A stretch of 64,000 nt of DNA from Buxus sempervirens. Lineage: Eukaryota; Streptophyta; Magnoliopsida; Buxales; Buxaceae. Position 1 is the first letter of the stretch. Each line of letters begins with the position of its first letter. The notes under the pieces were generated by a model. That model made no database searches. It saw only the letters and a program-made list of their open reading frames with translations, and was not told where the DNA came from. The DNA lies in assembly GCA_947561395.2 (NCBI GenBank), contig OX387193.1, positions 27,956,276 through 28,020,275 of the forward strand. The letters run 5' to 3'. The translations under genes and the position numbers were made by a program. Below, piece after piece: positions 1-9,851 of this stretch.

Positions 1-204
1 ATTTTATTCATAACTTAGCCGTTTGACATCCGATTTGAGCACGGTTCGGTGCATCGGAATCGGTTAAGAATTCTCTTTGTTATGGGCTTGTTATTTCAAA
101 ATGATGGGTCCACTATAAAAACCTCGATTGACGTGCCCACATATATGCCAGTTTAAGATATGCTTCTTGGGCAATTTTATAGTGCAAAAATGGGGTGTTT
201 GACA
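1..204 (-). repeat. 3' LTR of element A, truncated by window start
   Basis: This matches 25992-26194 almost base for base (about five differences by eye), including the terminal segment reading TGT..CACCCCATTTTTGCAC on the minus strand. Only the U3 end of the LTR is inside the window. The high identity to the right-hand LTR suggests A is not ancient, despite its many nonsense mutations. Confidence 0.88.
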
Positions 205-218
205 GCTGCCCCTCTTTG
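205..218 (-). other. polypurine tract of element A
   Basis: On the minus strand the bases just before the 3' LTR read AAAGAGGGGCAGC, a typical Tat polypurine tract for priming plus-strand DNA synthesis. The same arrangement occurs at 58504-58520 and 38227-38243. Confidence 0.8.
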
Positions 219-2218
219 TCAGAGTCACCAAGGTGATGAATGAAAAAGAATAAAAAGAACCCTATTTTTGCATTTTGCATTTCTGTCGACATAACCGACG
301 AGTCAAATCCTTTAATGTTTTCAAAGATGTGGAAGCGCCGGTGCAAGCTCTGCGTTGCTTTAGCTCACTTCCAAGTTCTGGGGAATTTCCTTGCCATTGG
401 GCGTTTGGAATTGTTCCCCTTTTTTAGTTTAAGTTGAAAATGATGGATTGGACTTAGACTCACCGACTTGTTTCGGCGTTGATGCAAAAGTGCTTCAACA
501 ATGCTCTTTTCTTCTTGTTTATTCCATTGACTTTTGACTTCTTCTTTTATCTTTTCAGATTTATTCACTTTTTATTATTATTATTATTTTTATTTTGTTT
601 TATTATTATTATTACTTTTTTTTAAAGTTTGAAATTCTTTATCCCCCATGTAGGTGCACTACCCCTAACTCTATTTGGCTAAGAGTCACTGCTGCCCAGC
701 ACACCGAGGAAATCCGAATCCTGGTTCAAATCCTATGATACAAAAGTGGGAAAATGAAAATTACATGAGGGCCTTCTCTGCCCTTTAAATCTTCAAAACA
801 TGTCTTCTCCTCTTGGTCTTGAGCTTGCCTGAGCTTTATTGTTCTTGATGATTCTCCACTGGGATTTGTAAAACTCCCTTTTAAAGGAAAATTCTTCTGA
901 GAATTTTATGAGAACCTTCTCATCTGTCATCCTGTTTCATCCAGTGTGTCTCTATGTAGAATGGCGCTGTTATTTCACCTATCTGAGGTTCTCATGTTCT
1001 GACAATGTCTCTCCCTTCAATTGGTACTCTTCTTCTGTTGGGTAATCACCTCTTCTCGACGAGGAAACTCCACTGGGCATTTGTAGAGGAAGGTGTCACC
1101 TCTCTTGCTTTTTTTTTTTCGGCATTCTCTGGTGGGGTCTTGGAGGAGAAGCTTGTGTGTCCTTTTGAGTGTACTCATCTTCTTTGTGGCGGATTCCCCT
1201 TGTTTGCTTCTCTTTCCCTTTGCCTATTTGCTCCTGAGAAAAAGAAGATCAATTAATCATTGTTTATTAGGAAGTAAAAAAAAATTTTTTTTATTATTAT
1301 TTTTTTTTTGTTATTATTAAATTTTTTTTAGTTTTTTTTAGCATGGTCCACTGCAGAAGTGGGTGGCCTTCATTGGGGTTATGAACCTGTCAACTGAGGC
1401 TAATAGCACAATAAGTTCAAAAAAAGTATAAGCTGAAGTAAACAAAGCATTGCAAACGTGTCTGTATGTGCATGTGCTTTTAGTCTTAAAAGATCGGTCC
1501 CAAGGGTCAAATGGGACTTGGTATACTTGGCATTTTCAGTATCATTGTCATCACGGGCCAGTGAAGCTTTGACTCAGACACATTCCGCTAGTCCGAACGC
1601 TTCAGCTTCTATTCAATCCACTTTGGCTTTGTCAAACTCATTTACTGCTCTGCTTTGTTCTCATTGTGCTGTTCTTTCAGTAGAATTCTATTCCTTTTTT
1701 GCTCTTTTTTTTTTTTGCCATGTCTAGTTTCTTTGAGTGCCATGGGTTCCGTCATCACCAACAAGTGTAGACCCGAAGTTTGCTGAGATCATTCTTTTTG
1801 GGATCTGAGAGGTCTTGAGAATAGGACGAAACATAGGTAGGGTTTCAAGTTATGAAAAGAAAGTAGATGGCTCAAAAGGCTTGATTAATTGGGTTCTCAA
1901 CAGTAATCTACCCTTTTATTACTTTTGGGGGCTTACATCCTTGTTTTTTTTTCTTTTATTTTTTTTATTTTTATTGGGCAATGTTTGCCCCAGTTTTGCT
2001 TTTGCTAGGCAAACTTTGCCTCGGTCTAACTTTTTTTTTTTTTTTTTGAAATGCCCCAGTTTACTGAGTAGATCACATGTGCAGGGTTGAAAGAAACTTT
2101 ATTTAAGGCTCAAAAGGGGTTCACTAGGGTGAAAGAATTTTAGGGTTTTATTGGAGGGATTTACTATTTAAAGGAAAGGTCAAAGATGGCCTCTCTTCAT
2201 TTCTCAATTAGAATGATC
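219..2218 (-). other. 3' non-coding region of element A
   Basis: About 2 kb between the pol stop and the polypurine tract. No credible coding sequence is seen: the short open frames are low-complexity T-rich runs. Parts around 240-780 resemble 58540-59040, the equivalent region of another Tat element. Includes long T tracts at about 1263-1340, 1940-1970 and 2030-2047. Confidence 0.6.
571..616. repeat. TTA/TAT microsatellite
   Basis: An imperfect ATT trinucleotide run in the 3' non-coding region of element A. Confidence 0.8.
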
Positions 2219-3151
2219 TCAAGCATAGTACAACTTGACTGTATCTGCATTTATTGGCTCAGGAAAAATGGCTCCGTCCATCTCTTGTAAGATAAATGCT
2301 CCCCTGGACAAAACCTTATGAACTACGAATGGTCCTTCGTAATTTGGCTTGAATTTTCCTCTATTGTCCTCTTGGTGGGGAAAGATCCTTTTGAGTACTA
2401 GATCTCCCACCTTGAAATGACGTGGCTTGACTTTCTTATTATAGGCTCGTGCCACTCTCTACTGATAGAGTTGGCTATGACATAATGCCTTTGTCCTTTT
2501 CTCATCCAACAGCTGAAGTTGGTCAAATATGGATTGTTCCCATTCAATATCGTTTATCTCGGCTTCCTTCAGAATTCTTAGTGAAGGAATCTGTACTTCA
2601 ATAGGGAGAACAGCTTCCATTCCATACACAAGGGAGAAGGGAGTTGCCCCAGTTGAAGTCCTGATTGATGTTCGATACGCGTGCAGCGCATAAGGCAACT
2701 TCTCATGCCAATCTCTGTAGGTAACCGCCATTTTCTCCAGTATCTTCTTCAGATTCTTGTTAGCGGCCTCTACTGCTCCATTCATCTTAGGCCGGTAAGC
2801 TGTAGAATTCAAATGTCTGATCCTTAGATCTTCACACATCTTGTCCATGTCTTTATTGTTCAAATTCTTTGCATTATCAGTGATGATAGCCTCTGGCACG
2901 CCATAACGGCAAACGATGTTGTTTCTGATGAACTTCAACACATGAGACTTCTTCACATCCACAAAAGACATGGCTTCTACCCACTTAGTAAAATAATCAA
3001 TGGCAACCAAGATGAATCTGTGTCCATTAGAAGATTTCGGATGAATCTGTCCTATCATATCAATTCCCCATATTGCAAATGGCCAAGGTGACGCCATGGA
3101 GTACAGTGTGTTTGGCGGTGCATAGATGTTGTCTGCATAAATCTGGCACAA
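2219..3151 (-). pseudogene. integrase of element A (degenerate)
   Basis: Ty3/gypsy integrase core and C-terminus. The order is the region after the zinc finger, the rve core with GIDMIG, the second aspartate in AIITDNAKN and the glutamate in NGAVEAANK, followed by a GKFKPNYEGPFVV chromodomain-free C-terminal segment ending in EPINADTVKLYYA. The catalytic D-D-E residues can be seen. An in-frame TAG at 2459-2461 separates the core from the last 78 residues. The core is separated from the upstream zinc finger by a TGA at 3152-3154, which replaces a cysteine codon. Homologous to the integrase of B at 27630-28535. Non-functional as it stands. Confidence 0.88.
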
Positions 3152-3949
3152 GTGTCATCTCCTGACATGGGTGTAGCAATCTGTTTCCATCGTCATCCAA
3201 TAGTAACCCATCCTTAGGATCTTTCTTGCAAGCATGTGGCCATTCATGTGTGCACCGCACAAACCTCCGTGCACTTCATTGATCAAGTTTCGTGCTTCTT
3301 CTTCTTTCACACACAGTAGCAGTGAGTCATTGAATGACTTCTTATATACTCTGCCTCCGCTGAGAAAATACTGTCCTGCGAGCCTCTGTATTGTTCGCTT
3401 CTCTACAGCCGTGGCACTTTCTGGCAAAGTTCTGTCCTTTAGATACCTCTCAATGTCTGCATACCACGGCTCATCCTCTGGTTTACTCCTCTCGATGCTA
3501 AAACAGTAAACTGGTAGATGGCGAACTTCAATCTCTAGAGGTTGCACAAATGCATTGTCTGTGATAGTTGCCATGGAGGCGAGAGTTGCCAAGGCATCAG
3601 CGAACTGATTATTTTCTCGTGGCATATAATTGAATGTCACTTTCTCAATCTGCTCCTCTAATTCTTTGATCAATTCTTGGTACGGCACTAGTTTTACATC
3701 CCTGGTCCTCCAATCTCCCATTACTTGATAAATGATAAGACTTGAGTCTCTGAATACCTCCAACTTTTGTATGTGCATTTCGATTGCTGCTCGCAAACCC
3801 AACGCACACGCTTCGTATTCCGCCATATTGTTGGTGCAGTCAAATAGAAGTTTTGCTGCTACTGGGTGATGAACACCATCTGGGGAGACTAACACTGCCC
3901 CAATTCCCTTTCCATTAACATTTACCGCTCCATCAAAAAAATTCTCCAC
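3152..3949 (-). pseudogene. second (archaeal-type) RNase H plus H2C2 zinc finger of element A
   Basis: Begins with FFDGAVNVNGKGIGAVLV, an RNase H beta-hairpin with the first catalytic aspartate. It continues with NMAEYEACALGL (catalytic glutamate), the DSSLIIYQ strand and ENNQFADALATLAS (last aspartate). This is the extra RNase H typical of Tat elements. The C-terminal part has the HMNGHMLARKIL...YCW-type zinc-binding region, whose final cysteine codon is a TGA (3152-3154). The N-terminal join to the upstream RNase H is broken by a frameshift in a T run near 3940-3950, where a second frame overlaps to 3922. Family knowledge: the second RNase H is thought to have been gained from a host or archaeal-type gene. 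Confidence 0.88.
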
Positions 3950-4552
3950 TTAGTTTCATCCATTTCTTCCGTCGACTCCGTACACATCACATCTTCATCT
4001 GGGAAGTGAGTCAGAAGTGGCTGGTAATCTGGGAGAGGATGTGCTGCCAAATGATCTGCTACTGCTTGTCCTTTTATCGCTTTCCTTGTCGTATAGACAA
4101 TATCATACTCAGATAAAAGGACTTGCCACCTTGCTACCCTTCCAGTTGAGATTGGCTTCTCAAAAATATATCTCAACGGATCCAAATTTGATATTAGCAG
4201 AACTGTAGCTGAGCAAATAATGCCGAAGCTTTTGAGCTGCCTAGACTAAGGCACAACACGTTTTTTCAAGCACTGAGTATTTCAACTCATAATTAGTGAA
4301 TTTCTTACTCAAGTAGTAGATTGCTTGTTCTTTTCTTCCCGTTTCATCGTGTTGTCCTAGCACACATCCTATAGCTGTTTCTGAGACTGTCAAGTACATG
4401 ATCAAAGGTCGCCCAGGCACCGGTGGTATCAGTGTCGGCAGATTCATGAGATACATCTTGATTTTGTCAAAAGCTTCTTGGCAATCTTCATTCCAGACCA
4501 CTGGGTTATCTTTTCTCAGCAATTTAAATATTGGCTCACATATGGGAGTCAT
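3950..4552 (-). pseudogene. first RNase H domain of element A
   Basis: Continues the RT frame: PICEPIFKLLRKDNPVVWNE, then GRPLIMYLTVSETAIGCVLGQHDETGRKE, KKFTNYELKYSVLEKTCCALV and a tether region ending HPLPDYQPLLTHFPDE. These are the gypsy-type RNase H segments that follow RT. An in-frame TAG at 4241-4243 stands where the homologous B protein has tryptophan, and a TAG at 4553-4555 separates it from RT. The frame is lost near 3945. Confidence 0.85.
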
Positions 4553-6754
4553 CTATGCAATGAACCGACTGATGTATTGCAACCTGCCAAGAAACCCTCT
4601 TACTTCCTTCTCTGTTGATGGTGGAGGCATTTCTAGAATTGCCTTTGCTTTGATAGGGTCAACTTCAATTCCCCGCTTTCCAACAATAAAACCAAGTAGT
4701 TTTCCAGATGTAACTCCGAACACACATTTGCTTGGATTGATTCTGAGCTTGAACTTTCTGAGCCTATCAAAGACTTTTCCAAGGTTTATTAGATGATTTT
4801 CTGATTCTTTTGACTTTGCTATCATGTCATCCACATACACGTCCATTTCTTTGTGTATCATGTCATGAAATAACAGAGTCATTACCCTTTGATAGGTTGC
4901 ACCTGCATTCTTCAGTCCGAATGGCATCACTTGGTAGCAGTACGTGCCCCAGTGTGTGATAAAGGATGTCTTCTCCATATCTTTTGATGCCATCCTTATC
5001 TGGTTGTAACCAGAAAATCCATCCATAAATGAAAACATTGAATGCGTTGCAGTGTTATCCACTAGAACATCAATATGGGGTAATGGGAAGTCATCCTTTG
5101 GGCTTGCCTTGTTCAAATCTCTATAGTCAATACACATTCTGACCTTTGCATCCTTCTTTGGTACTAGCACAATGTTAGCTAACCATTCAGGATATTCCGT
5201 TACTTGCAAGAACCCTGCATTCAACTGTTTGGTAACCTCTTCTTTGATCTTCAGAGCCCATTCTGGCTTCATGCGTCTAAGTTTTTGTTTCACTGGAGTG
5301 GCCTCAGACTTTGTGGGTAACCGATGTACAACCAAGTCCGTATCTAACCCGGGCATATCCTCATACGACCAAGCAAATACGTTAGAATATGATTTTAAAA
5401 ATTCAGTTATTTGCAACTTCAATGTTTGAGACAGCTTTTTACCAATTTGAACTATCTTGGGTTGTGTTGGTTCACCTATATCAATGGGTTCAGTTTCCTC
5501 AATGTTGGCCTGGAGACCCCTTTCATGTCTTTCCAAAGCAGATTGGATTTCAGGTGGGGTCTCCAATGGTTCATAGTTGTCCTCATATTCTAAAGACCTA
5601 TCTTGGTCTATATCAGAGATGACGTCTAAATCATTATTCTGCAGTGAGCTTATGCTCCAATCTGACCTATTAAGATCTTTTTCATGCTCGACATCTAATA
5701 TTTGATCATGTTTTTCTGTTATTAAGTTTGCCTGCTCAGTTGGTTTTTCAAAGCCAAGGCTTGTTATTTCTTCTTCTTTTTGTTCAATTACTTTTGTCTC
5801 ATTATCTATCTCGAGTTCCGGCTTGCCCGGGTTTGCATCGAGATTGATACTAAGATTACTGGATTCAGATTTATTATTACTATCAGACACATGCAAGTAG
5901 TAGAACTCAGTCAGGTACTCATTGAATAATTTAGAATCAGTTACAACAGAAATGTCAGAAGAAGTAGCAAAAACTCCCTTAAATAGGTCAGCCCGGTTGA
6001 CTGCAAAAGGCATGGAGCTCCAATTCTTGATTGGTGCTGAAGCTTCTTCCTCAACTGTTGCATCATTCTTTTCCTCTTGATTCTTCTCAACCATGAAAAT
6101 GTGCATTTCAGGATCCCTCTCATTAGTGAACAGAGTGTCCAGACCTATGGCAGGAAAAGTGGGTGGTTCTTCAACTTCAAATGGCATAGCAAGCGGTTGA
6201 AAAGCATCAGCAGATGTTTCTTCTGGGCCTAGCCCTAGCAGCTTGATCAAGTTTGAAGAGGACCAGTCAACAAATGGGTTCTGCAAGTTCACGGTGGGGG
6301 ATTCAGCAATTGGCTTATTCATGATAGGTGATTCATTCCAAAACATCTGTGCTATTCCTTCCAGATTATCTTCATCTTTCTTTGGGGAAGGTGGAAAGTC
6401 ATCACCCCATCCTTGGGCAACTACATTCTCAAGGGACCGGAGTGCCTTCAAACGGTCATTAGTAAATGTTCTGTACAACTCTTCATAGAAGTAAATAGGC
6501 CATTCTGGTTCTCTGCCTTCTGCCTTTGCCCTCCTCAACTCTGACTGACGCCTAAAAAGTTTTGCACAGTCATGTGGTCCTGGGGTGTAACCAACTCCAA
6601 ATCCAGTGATGTTTTCTGCCACTTCAATGGCCTTCTTCATTCCTTGCTTGTAACGGCCCAGACCTTCTCCTGCACGAAGTCCCCAGTCGGCACATTCAAC
6701 AGTTCCGAACATGCATTCTCTCTTCCTTCTCTTGAATTTTCTTCCCCTTTCATA
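4553..6754 (-). pseudogene. reverse transcriptase and upstream linker of element A, cut at its N-terminal side by the Copia insertion
   Basis: About 730 codons in one frame from the insertion site. The first half is an acidic, poorly conserved linker. The RT core follows: EEVTKQLNAGFLQ, VPKKDAKVRMCIDYRDLNKA, FMDGFSGYNQIRM, VMPFGLKNAGATYQR, the catalytic YVDDM, then GKLLGFIVGKRGIEVDP and the thumb. The frame ends in a TAG at 4553-4555. The open frame artificially extends to 6805 into the Copia LTR; those residues are not part of the gene. The element's PR domain continues at 16761 on the far side of the Copia insertion. Confidence 0.9.
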
Positions 6755-6759
6755 TGCTG
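6755..6759. repeat. target-site duplication, left copy (TGCTG)
   Basis: Five bases immediately before the Copia 5' LTR. They are identical to 16756-16760 after the 3' LTR. Five base pairs is the usual Copia duplication. Confidence 0.95.
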
Positions 6760-7784
6760 TGTAAGTGTGAAAACTCACACTCCTGTTATGGCAAATGTTT
6801 GACAAATTATGTCTTCTAATGAAGCTTCAAGATGTGCAGATTAAACAATGAAAATTCAGTGAATTTAGTAAAGAAGAAGAAGTTGATGCCACCACACAGC
6901 TACCACGCCGCTGCCACCCCCGCTGGCAGCGCATAAGTGAATTAGTGTTTTGAAAGAAAGGTCCGTGCACATGCCGCTTACTCTCCCGCTAGCAGCGCGC
7001 TTTTAACTGATTCAACTTACTCTGAGCGGGACTTGAGTTCGCTTCCAGCCGTCTACATCGATTGCTTCACGACGCCACCAGCGCTCGACGCGATCTGAGT
7101 TTTATTCTTTAAATAGACATGTTGTAATTTTTAATTGTGACTTTTTTCTTTGGATCATTTTGATTTCGAATCTTGAGGTGTTTGAGATTCGATCAAATCT
7201 TCTTTAGAGAGTCAGCGATCGAGTGAGGGGGAGATCTGAGATAGATCACCTGGAATTGAAGATAGAGGATTCTTCTTCAATTCGGAACTTCATCTGATCG
7301 TTTGATCGCCTGGACTGGTGATCGGCCTTGATTGATGCGTAGGTGGATTCCTACTGCATTGGATCGTCTCAGTGGATTCTGAGGGGATTGCTGCGATCTG
7401 GATTGATCGTGTTCTGCAGCTTGTGGATTCAAGCTGTGTTGCAGTTCGTGGATTCGAACTGTGGATCATTGGTGAGTGATTGTTTGCGATCTGGACTGAT
7501 CGTGTTCTGCAGCTTGTGGATTCAAGCTGTGTTGCAGTTCGTGGATTCGAACTGTGGATTGCTGTTGAGTGAGTCAAATTGTAAAGGTTAAGTATGTACT
7601 CCTTTGTAATTGTCTTTTCATTTAATAGTGGATTTCGAAGGGTTAGTCGCCTCATATAGACTCGAGGTTTTTCCTGGATCTGGATCCCGGTTTCCTCGTA
7701 TAATTCTCTGTGTATTGTTTCCGCATTGTTCAATTCTGAATTGTTATAGATCGTGGACCTATAGAGTAGTCCTCTACTCTTTCA
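6760..7784 (+). repeat. 5' LTR of the Copia element
   Basis: Starts TGTAAGTGTGAAAACTCACAC and ends CTCTACTCTTTCA, giving TG...CA termini. The 3' copy is 15721-16755. It contains an internal direct repeat: the segment around 7394-7478 is repeated at 7486-7563. A short inverted repeat, GTGTGAAAACTCACAC, lies at the very start. Confidence 0.95.
6921..7116 (+). promoter_or_regulatory. Copia LTR promoter region with CGCTNNNAGCG dyads
   Basis: GC-rich interrupted dyads CGCTGGCAGCG (6921-6931) and CGCTAGCAGCG (6987-6997) lie upstream of a TATA-like TTTAAATAG (7108-7116). The same dyads recur upstream of the env-like ORF (13656-13666, 13731-13741). In the 3' LTR the second dyad is duplicated. The role as enhancer is inferred. 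Confidence 0.5.
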
Positions 7785-7786
7785 AG

Positions 7787-7798
7787 TGGTATCGGAGC
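7787..7798 (+). other. primer binding site, initiator-Met tRNA type
   Basis: TGGTATCGGAGC, two bases after the LTR, matches the usual plant Copia site TGGTATCAGAGC with one change. Confidence 0.9.
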
Positions 7799-7844
7799 CT
7801 ATTCACTTTGAATTGCTATACAAAGTGTGATCTAGATCTATAGC

Positions 7845-9851
7845 ATGGATTTTAGAAAAGAAGGAGGATCTGCCTCTAGACCTCCATTATTTGAAGGTAA
7901 CAATTATTCTTACTGGAAAGCAAGAATGAGAGCTTACCTGAAATCAATCGATGAGCATGTCTGGCTCTCGGTTTGTAATGGTTATCATCCACCTGTGATC
8001 ACAACAGAAGTAGGTGTTGTGATCCCTAAACCTCATGATCAGTGGACTAAAACTGAATCTGATCAATGTGGATGGAACAACAAGGCAATGAATGCCTTAT
8101 TTTGTGCTGTTAGTGTTGAGGAATTCAGGAGAATTTCCTCATGTGAAGTTGCTAAGGAAGCTTGGGACACTCTTGAGGTCACTCATGAAGGAACCTCAGC
8201 TGTCAAGCTTTCCAGACTTCAAAGACTTACTACATCTTTCGAAACTCTATATATGAAAGATGATGAGTCTTTTGATGAGTTTTATGCTAAACTCTCAGAT
8301 ATTGTTAATTCTAGTTTTAATCTTGGAGAAACAATCTCTACATCAAAGGTTATTAGAAAAATCTTAAGATCTTTGCCTGAAAGATTCAGACTTAAAGTAA
8401 CTGCAATACAAGAGGCAAAAGATGTAGATAACATGAGAATTGAAGATCTGGTAGGATCTTTACAGACTTATGAGCTAGATCTGAATATTCCAAAAAGAAA
8501 TAAAGGAATAGCTCTAAAATCTGTAAAATATGTAAATATTGAAGAATCAGATAATTCTGATGTTGATATGGATGAACTTGTTCTCTTAGCCAAAAAGTTT
8601 AAGAAAATGTTTAAAAAGAAACAATCCAATTCTTCATCATCCATGGACAGATCAAATAGGATATCTGATAAGAAAATGTCTAATCCAAGAAAGGAGAAGA
8701 AATTTTCTCAGAATGATGAAGTCCAATGTTACAAATGTAGAGGATTTGGACATGTTGCATCTGATTGTCCCTCAAAGGATAAAAAGAAAAAGACTAATTA
8801 TCAGGTTACTTGGGATGACAGTAACACTGATAATTCTTCACAATCTGATGAGGATATCTCTTCTAATTTTACTGCTTTCAATTCTTTTTACTCATCCTCT
8901 TCTGGTAGTTCAATCTCTGGAATTGCAGGAGATAATAAAGAGACTTTATCAGATGATGAAGAAGAACTACAAGAAGCCTACAATCAGCTCTATAAGGAAT
9001 TCAATAGAGCTCAGAAGAAAGTCAAGAAACTGAGTAAAAAATTGAAGGAATCAGAAACAGAGAAAAATAAAGCTATTGCAGAAATAGATTCAATAAATCA
9101 GAAGTTACTTGAAAGACATGCCAAAGAAGATTTTCTGGTAACTTCTTTAACTGAAAAAACTGAAAAACTAAAAGAAAAGGAAGCTCAGATTTCTGTACTT
9201 CAAGGTAAAGTGAGTGAACTTGAGAAAGTTTCAAATTTAAGTAAATCTGATGTTTCAAATTTTTCTGCAGGAAATCCTCAAATTAATGAGGAATCAATTT
9301 CAAAGGAAGTTCCTGAAAGCTCAAATTCTGCTGAAAAGAGAATGAGTGTAAGTAATCAAAACAAGGAATCTTCACAGAAAATTTCTGCTGGAGAAGTAAG
9401 ACCAACAGGTAAATCTTCAACTTCTGAGAAATCTAAATCTGTACAGTTTAGAAATGCTGGCAAGTCTAGAAATGTTGATTTTTCTGAACATAGGTTCATA
9501 CCTGTATGCCATCACTGCAATAAAAAGGGTCATATAAGACCAAAGTGCTATGCACTGTATGGTTTCCCTGATGGATATTTTGATAATAAGAGAAAAGTGA
9601 ATCAAAGTCAGTCCTTGGACTTGTACAACAGATTTGACTCCCTGTTAAAATTGACTGAAACATTAAATCAGGAAGTCACAAATCTGTCAAAGAAGCTTCC
9701 TTCAAAAACTCAAGTAGTTGATGAAGGTACTTTTCAGAAGACTCCTGAAAAACATATTTGGGTAAGAAAAGATTCTTTAGTTGCTAATGTGGTTCATGTA
9801 GCTTTAAAAGCTCATGATGTCAACATGTGGTACTTGGACAGTGGTTGTTGA
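7845..9851 (+). CDS. Copia gag with start of protease, ended by in-frame TGA
   Basis: Starts ATG 60 bases after the LTR. 668 residues. Order: N-terminal PPLFEGNNYSYWKARMRAYL and a UBN2-type capsid region (about 20-220), a basic nucleocapsid segment, the zinc knuckle CYKCRGFGHVASDC (about 295-308), a long charged coiled coil (about 370-470), a Ser/Lys-rich spacer, a second knuckle CHHCNKKGHIRPKC (about 555-568), then the protease start WYLDSGC. It stops at TGA 9849-9851 directly after the DSG active-site triplet, where the family normally has serine. The downstream pol is in the same frame. The product packages element RNA into virus-like particles. The length is typical for SIRE gag. The stop is either a recent inactivating change or a readthrough point; the near-identical LTRs do not decide this. 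Confidence 0.92.
   Translation: MDFRKEGGSASRPPLFEGNNYSYWKARMRAYLKSIDEHVWLSVCNGYHPPVITTEVGVVIPKPHDQWTKTESDQCGWNNKAMNALFCAVSVEEFRRISSCEVAKEAWDTLEVTHEGTSAVKLSRLQRLTTSFETLYMKDDESFDEFYAKLSDIVNSSFNLGETISTSKVIRKILRSLPERFRLKVTAIQEAKDVDNMRIEDLVGSLQTYELDLNIPKRNKGIALKSVKYVNIEESDNSDVDMDELVLLAKKFKKMFKKKQSNSSSSMDRSNRISDKKMSNPRKEKKFSQNDEVQCYKCRGFGHVASDCPSKDKKKKTNYQVTWDDSNTDNSSQSDEDISSNFTAFNSFYSSSSGSSISGIAGDNKETLSDDEEELQEAYNQLYKEFNRAQKKVKKLSKKLKESETEKNKAIAEIDSINQKLLERHAKEDFLVTSLTEKTEKLKEKEAQISVLQGKVSELEKVSNLSKSDVSNFSAGNPQINEESISKEVPESSNSAEKRMSVSNQNKESSQKISAGEVRPTGKSSTSEKSKSVQFRNAGKSRNVDFSEHRFIPVCHHCNKKGHIRPKCYALYGFPDGYFDNKRKVNQSQSLDLYNRFDSLLKLTETLNQEVTNLSKKLPSKTQVVDEGTFQKTPEKHIWVRKDSLVANVVHVALKAHDVNMWYLDSGC

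Noticed and set aside
1005..2090. Several plus-strand open frames of 70-90 codons in the 3' region of A
   Set aside because: T-rich low-complexity translation (runs of Phe/Leu), no homology I recognise, and overlap with non-coding element sequence.
7290..7733. 147-codon open frame on the minus strand, present again at 16261-16704
   Set aside because: It lies entirely in the Copia LTR and exists because of the internal LTR repeat; the two copies are the two LTRs. No gene-like features.
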